A DNA stretch of 64,000 nt from JAAXHF01 sp965242605 (GTDB lineage: Bacteria > Desulfobacterota > Binatia > Bin18), in assembly GCA_965242605.1 (NCBI GenBank), contig CBDESS010000001.1, positions 124,001 to 188,000 of the forward strand, in the 5' to 3' direction. Every line of letters starts with the position of its first letter. The stretch's first letter is position 1. Positions 61,954 to 64,000 of this stretch are shown piece by piece. The notes under the pieces are model-generated. The model saw only the letters and a program-made list of their open reading frames with translations, ran no database searches and was not told where the DNA came from. The position numbers and the translations under genes were made by a program.

Positions 61954-63069
61954 CTACTCGACCTGTATCTGTCGGCTGCGGACGACCACATCGTCACGGT
62001 GGGTCTCAACCCGCACCCGGCGTTGCTCCCCATCGTCCTGTACCGCATAGCCGATACTGTACTGGGCGCGCAGCTCCTGGGCGATCGTCTGGGTGGCCTG
62101 GGTCAGTGTCGATCGGATGCCCCGCACATCAGCCGTATTCAGCAGAAAATGTTTCCCGCCGGTCCGGGCGCTGATCTGTTGCAGGGTTTTGACATCGACC
62201 CGCTCAACGCCCTGATTCGGCAGCATGGCATAGCGGCCAAGCATGATCCGCCGTCTGTCGCCGAGAAAGCTCTGGGGATTGCCAATGCCGATGGTATAGA
62301 TGAGCACCCCGGAGCGCCGGGCCTCGTCAAGCATGGCATCAAGCGGGGTGAGGCTGGCGGTATCGTAGCCGTCGGTAATCACGATCAGGGCTTTTTTCTG
62401 GTGGCGGCCACGTTTGACACGGCGCAGGCCGCCCACAATGGCATCGTGCAGCGCCGTTCCGCCAACCGGCCGCAGTTGGCTCACCGCCTGGACGAGCAGC
62501 ATCCGGCTGTCGGTGAAGTCCTGGAGCAGGCTGAGCTGGTGGCTGAACTGTTCGAGAAAAACCTCATCGCCACGTTTGATCTGAGCAATAAACCCCCGGA
62601 GGGCGTGACGGGCAGGACCTCTTTTGGCGCGCATACTGCCGCTGCCATCGACGACGAGCCCCAGGCTCACCTGCTCCCGGTGGCCGGCATTGAAGTAGAC
62701 GATGTTCTGCGGCACACCATCGACAGACAGGCGAAAGTCCTGGGGTGTGAGGTCTGGAATATAGCTGCCCTCAAAATCCGTCACCGTCACCGTCACAACA
62801 CGTCTCGGCCAGCGGGCAAGAGGCGGTGCTGGGGGCGAGGACGGATCGGACGCCCGGGGCGGAAGCGGACTTTGGGGTGCTGGTCTGTCGGAAGAGACGG
62901 CTGGCGGGACGGTTTCCCGGCCGCCCCCGGGGGCAGCATCCTGGGCCCGGACCCCCGACACCATCAACACCAGCGTCAGCAGGCTGAGGAGCAAAACACA
63001 GGCGGGACGACGGCTGAGGTGCGGCCGGGGTGGCCCGGCGGCTGGGGACGCTGTGTGCAGCACATGCAT
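61954..63069 (-). CDS. Secreted VWFA-domain protein
   Basis: 371 aa from ATG 63069; the longer frame is unsupported. Signal peptide (ACVLLLSLLTLVLMVSGVRA), proline-rich linker, a DUF-like strand segment (VTVTDFEGSYIPDLTPQDFRLSVDG), then the VWA domain with MIDAS DGSGSM and downstream GGTALHDAI and ITDGYDTAS. This domain order matches VWFA-related proteins common in Acidobacteria and relatives. It lies 76 bp after the TPR gene. Confidence 0.85.
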   Translation of the reverse strand: MHVLHTASPAAGPPRPHLSRRPACVLLLSLLTLVLMVSGVRAQDAAPGGGRETVPPAVSSDRPAPQSPLPPRASDPSSPPAPPLARWPRRVVTVTVTDFEGSYIPDLTPQDFRLSVDGVPQNIVYFNAGHREQVSLGLVVDGSGSMRAKRGPARHALRGFIAQIKRGDEVFLEQFSHQLSLLQDFTDSRMLLVQAVSQLRPVGGTALHDAIVGGLRRVKRGRHQKKALIVITDGYDTASLTPLDAMLDEARRSGVLIYTIGIGNPQSFLGDRRRIMLGRYAMLPNQGVERVDVKTLQQISARTGGKHFLLNTADVRGIRSTLTQATQTIAQELRAQYSIGYAVQDDGEQRRVRVETHRDDVVVRSRQIQVE

Positions 63070-63145
63070 GACCGTGGCCCTTCTGCCGGCGAGCTTACCC
63101 CTCGCTCCGCTCAGGAACAAGGGGCGAGCGGAGTACGGCCCGCTC

Positions 63146-64000
63146 TCAGCGCGCCTCAGCGCGGAGTGCCGCAATTTTGTCCCGAATCTCGGCCGCGTCG
63201 TCGGCCCCCGGCACCAGGACCAAATAGCGGTCATAGGCCTGGGCCGCGGCCCGGAGATTGCCGGTCTCCTCAAAGGCCTGGCCGAGGTTGCGATGGACCG
63301 CGCCAAAGTTGGGGTCAAGGCGGAGAGCCATCATATACCCACCCATCGCTTCGCTGAGCCGGCCGGCCATACGGAACGCCTGGCCGAGCATATTGCAGGC
63401 TTCGACATAATTGGGCTTGAGGCGCATGGCAATCAGAAAGGCCGCGGCCGCGGCCGACGCATCGCTCTTGGCCAGCAGGCGTGTGCCGCGCCGAAAGTGG
63501 TCCTGAGCCGAGCCGGCGGCCGGCGTTGGCGTTGTGCCGGATTCGAGAGCCTGGCGCAGCGCGGCAGTTTCAGGGCTGGCCGGAGCTGCTTCCAGATAGC
63601 GACGGTAGGCTTCGTGCGCGCCCTCTCTATCGCCACGTTGTTCCAGAGCGTTGCCGAGGTTGTAGTAGGCCTGGGCGTTCAGCCGGGTTGCCCGGCGGAA
63701 GGCGGCAATCGCGCCGTCGAGGTCGCCCCGGTCGTACAGGGCTAAGCCGAGGCTATGGGCGGCATCAACCCGGTCCGGTTGGAGGTCAAGCGCCTGTTGG
63801 AGGGCGCTGACAGCCGCCGGGATTTTGCGGTGGAAATAGGAGGCCATACCCATATTGGTGTGCGCTTCAACCAGCTTGGGGTCTATCCGCAGAGCCTTGG
63901 TATAGGCTTTGACCGCGGCTTCCCAATCGCCCCGACTCAGGGCGGAGTTGCCGCGCTGCATATGCTCTTGGACCGCGGGGTTGGGGTGTGACACGGGCGG
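63146..64000 (-). CDS. TPR-repeat protein (may extend past the window)
   Basis: At least 282 aa from GTG 63994, but the frame remains open to the window edge, so the true start may lie outside. Seven or so TPR units, e.g. AVKAYTKALRIDPKLVEAHTNMG and EAMGGYMMALRLDPNFGAVHRNLG. TPRs mediate protein contacts. No other domain visible. Confidence 0.85.
   Translation of the reverse strand, partial: PPVSHPNPAVQEHMQRGNSALSRGDWEAAVKAYTKALRIDPKLVEAHTNMGMASYFHRKIPAAVSALQQALDLQPDRVDAAHSLGLALYDRGDLDGAIAAFRRATRLNAQAYYNLGNALEQRGDREGAHEAYRRYLEAAPASPETAALRQALESGTTPTPAAGSAQDHFRRGTRLLAKSDASAAAAAFLIAMRLKPNYVEACNMLGQAFRMAGRLSEAMGGYMMALRLDPNFGAVHRNLGQAFEETGNLRAAAQAYDRYLVLVPGADDAAEIRDKIAALRAEAR

Overview
This is a GC-rich bacterial chromosome segment. 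An outer-membrane type DUF1302 protein with a signal peptide, lipoprotein and SPOR-domain genes, MurJ and an MltD-like lytic transglycosylase indicate a Gram-negative envelope. The mix of LLM-class flavin oxidoreductase, amidohydrolase, HpaB-family, EthD and acyl-CoA genes together with selA/selC resembles deltaproteobacterial or Binatota/Tectomicrobia-like lineages. That placement is inference from gene style only.

Layout. 1-8.7 kb: end of a LysM transglycosylase gene, then a compact siroheme/heme/cytochrome c run (precorrin-2 dehydrogenase, CcsA/HemX-like, hemA, hemC, fused cobA-hemD) followed by a CitE-like lyase, a DsbA-fold isomerase and a LOG-like protein. 8.9-16.7 kb: cobQ, ftsH, a convergent amidohydrolase, a luciferase-like oxidoreductase, an alpha/beta-hydrolase-fold protein that has lost its catalytic Ser and His, a hydrolase pseudogene and a double EthD protein. 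16.8-34.2 kb: a complete type I-C CRISPR-Cas locus on the minus strand (cas3-cas5c-cas8c-cas7-cas4-cas1-cas2, leader, array of 126 repeats and 125 spacers). 34.2-49.3 kb: murJ, an acyl-CoA ligase, a retropepsin-like protein, a DUF262 + HEPN pair, DUF1302 and HpaB-family genes, glmS-glmU-esterase, and selA with selC (tRNA-Sec). 49.4-64 kb: hisS, an MBL hydrolase, MFS, acyl-CoA dehydrogenase, RNase H-like, VWA and TPR genes, interspersed with an unusual number of frameshifted or truncated genes (RmuC-like, NRAMP, PPOX/F420, two DNA methyltransferases, TrpC-like, SDR).

Most notable observation. Upstream of cas3, on the opposite strand, lies a mini-CRISPR: two diverged repeats (34036-34074 and 34107-34143) keep the array repeat's 9-bp hairpin by compensatory changes and keep its 3' handle, and they flank a 32-nt pseudo-spacer. 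The first 20 nt of that pseudo-spacer match 33949-33968, immediately after a TTC PAM. The only mismatches in those 20 nt are at positions 6, 12 and 18, the positions flipped out in type I Cascade. The matched site covers the -35 box of the promoter reading toward the tRNA-like gene and the cas operon. This is the architecture of a Cas-regulating (CreR-type) guide RNA through which Cascade would repress its own operon. A degenerate single repeat between cas1 and cas2, a well-placed internal start for Cas11c, and irregular newest spacers add to the interest of the locus.
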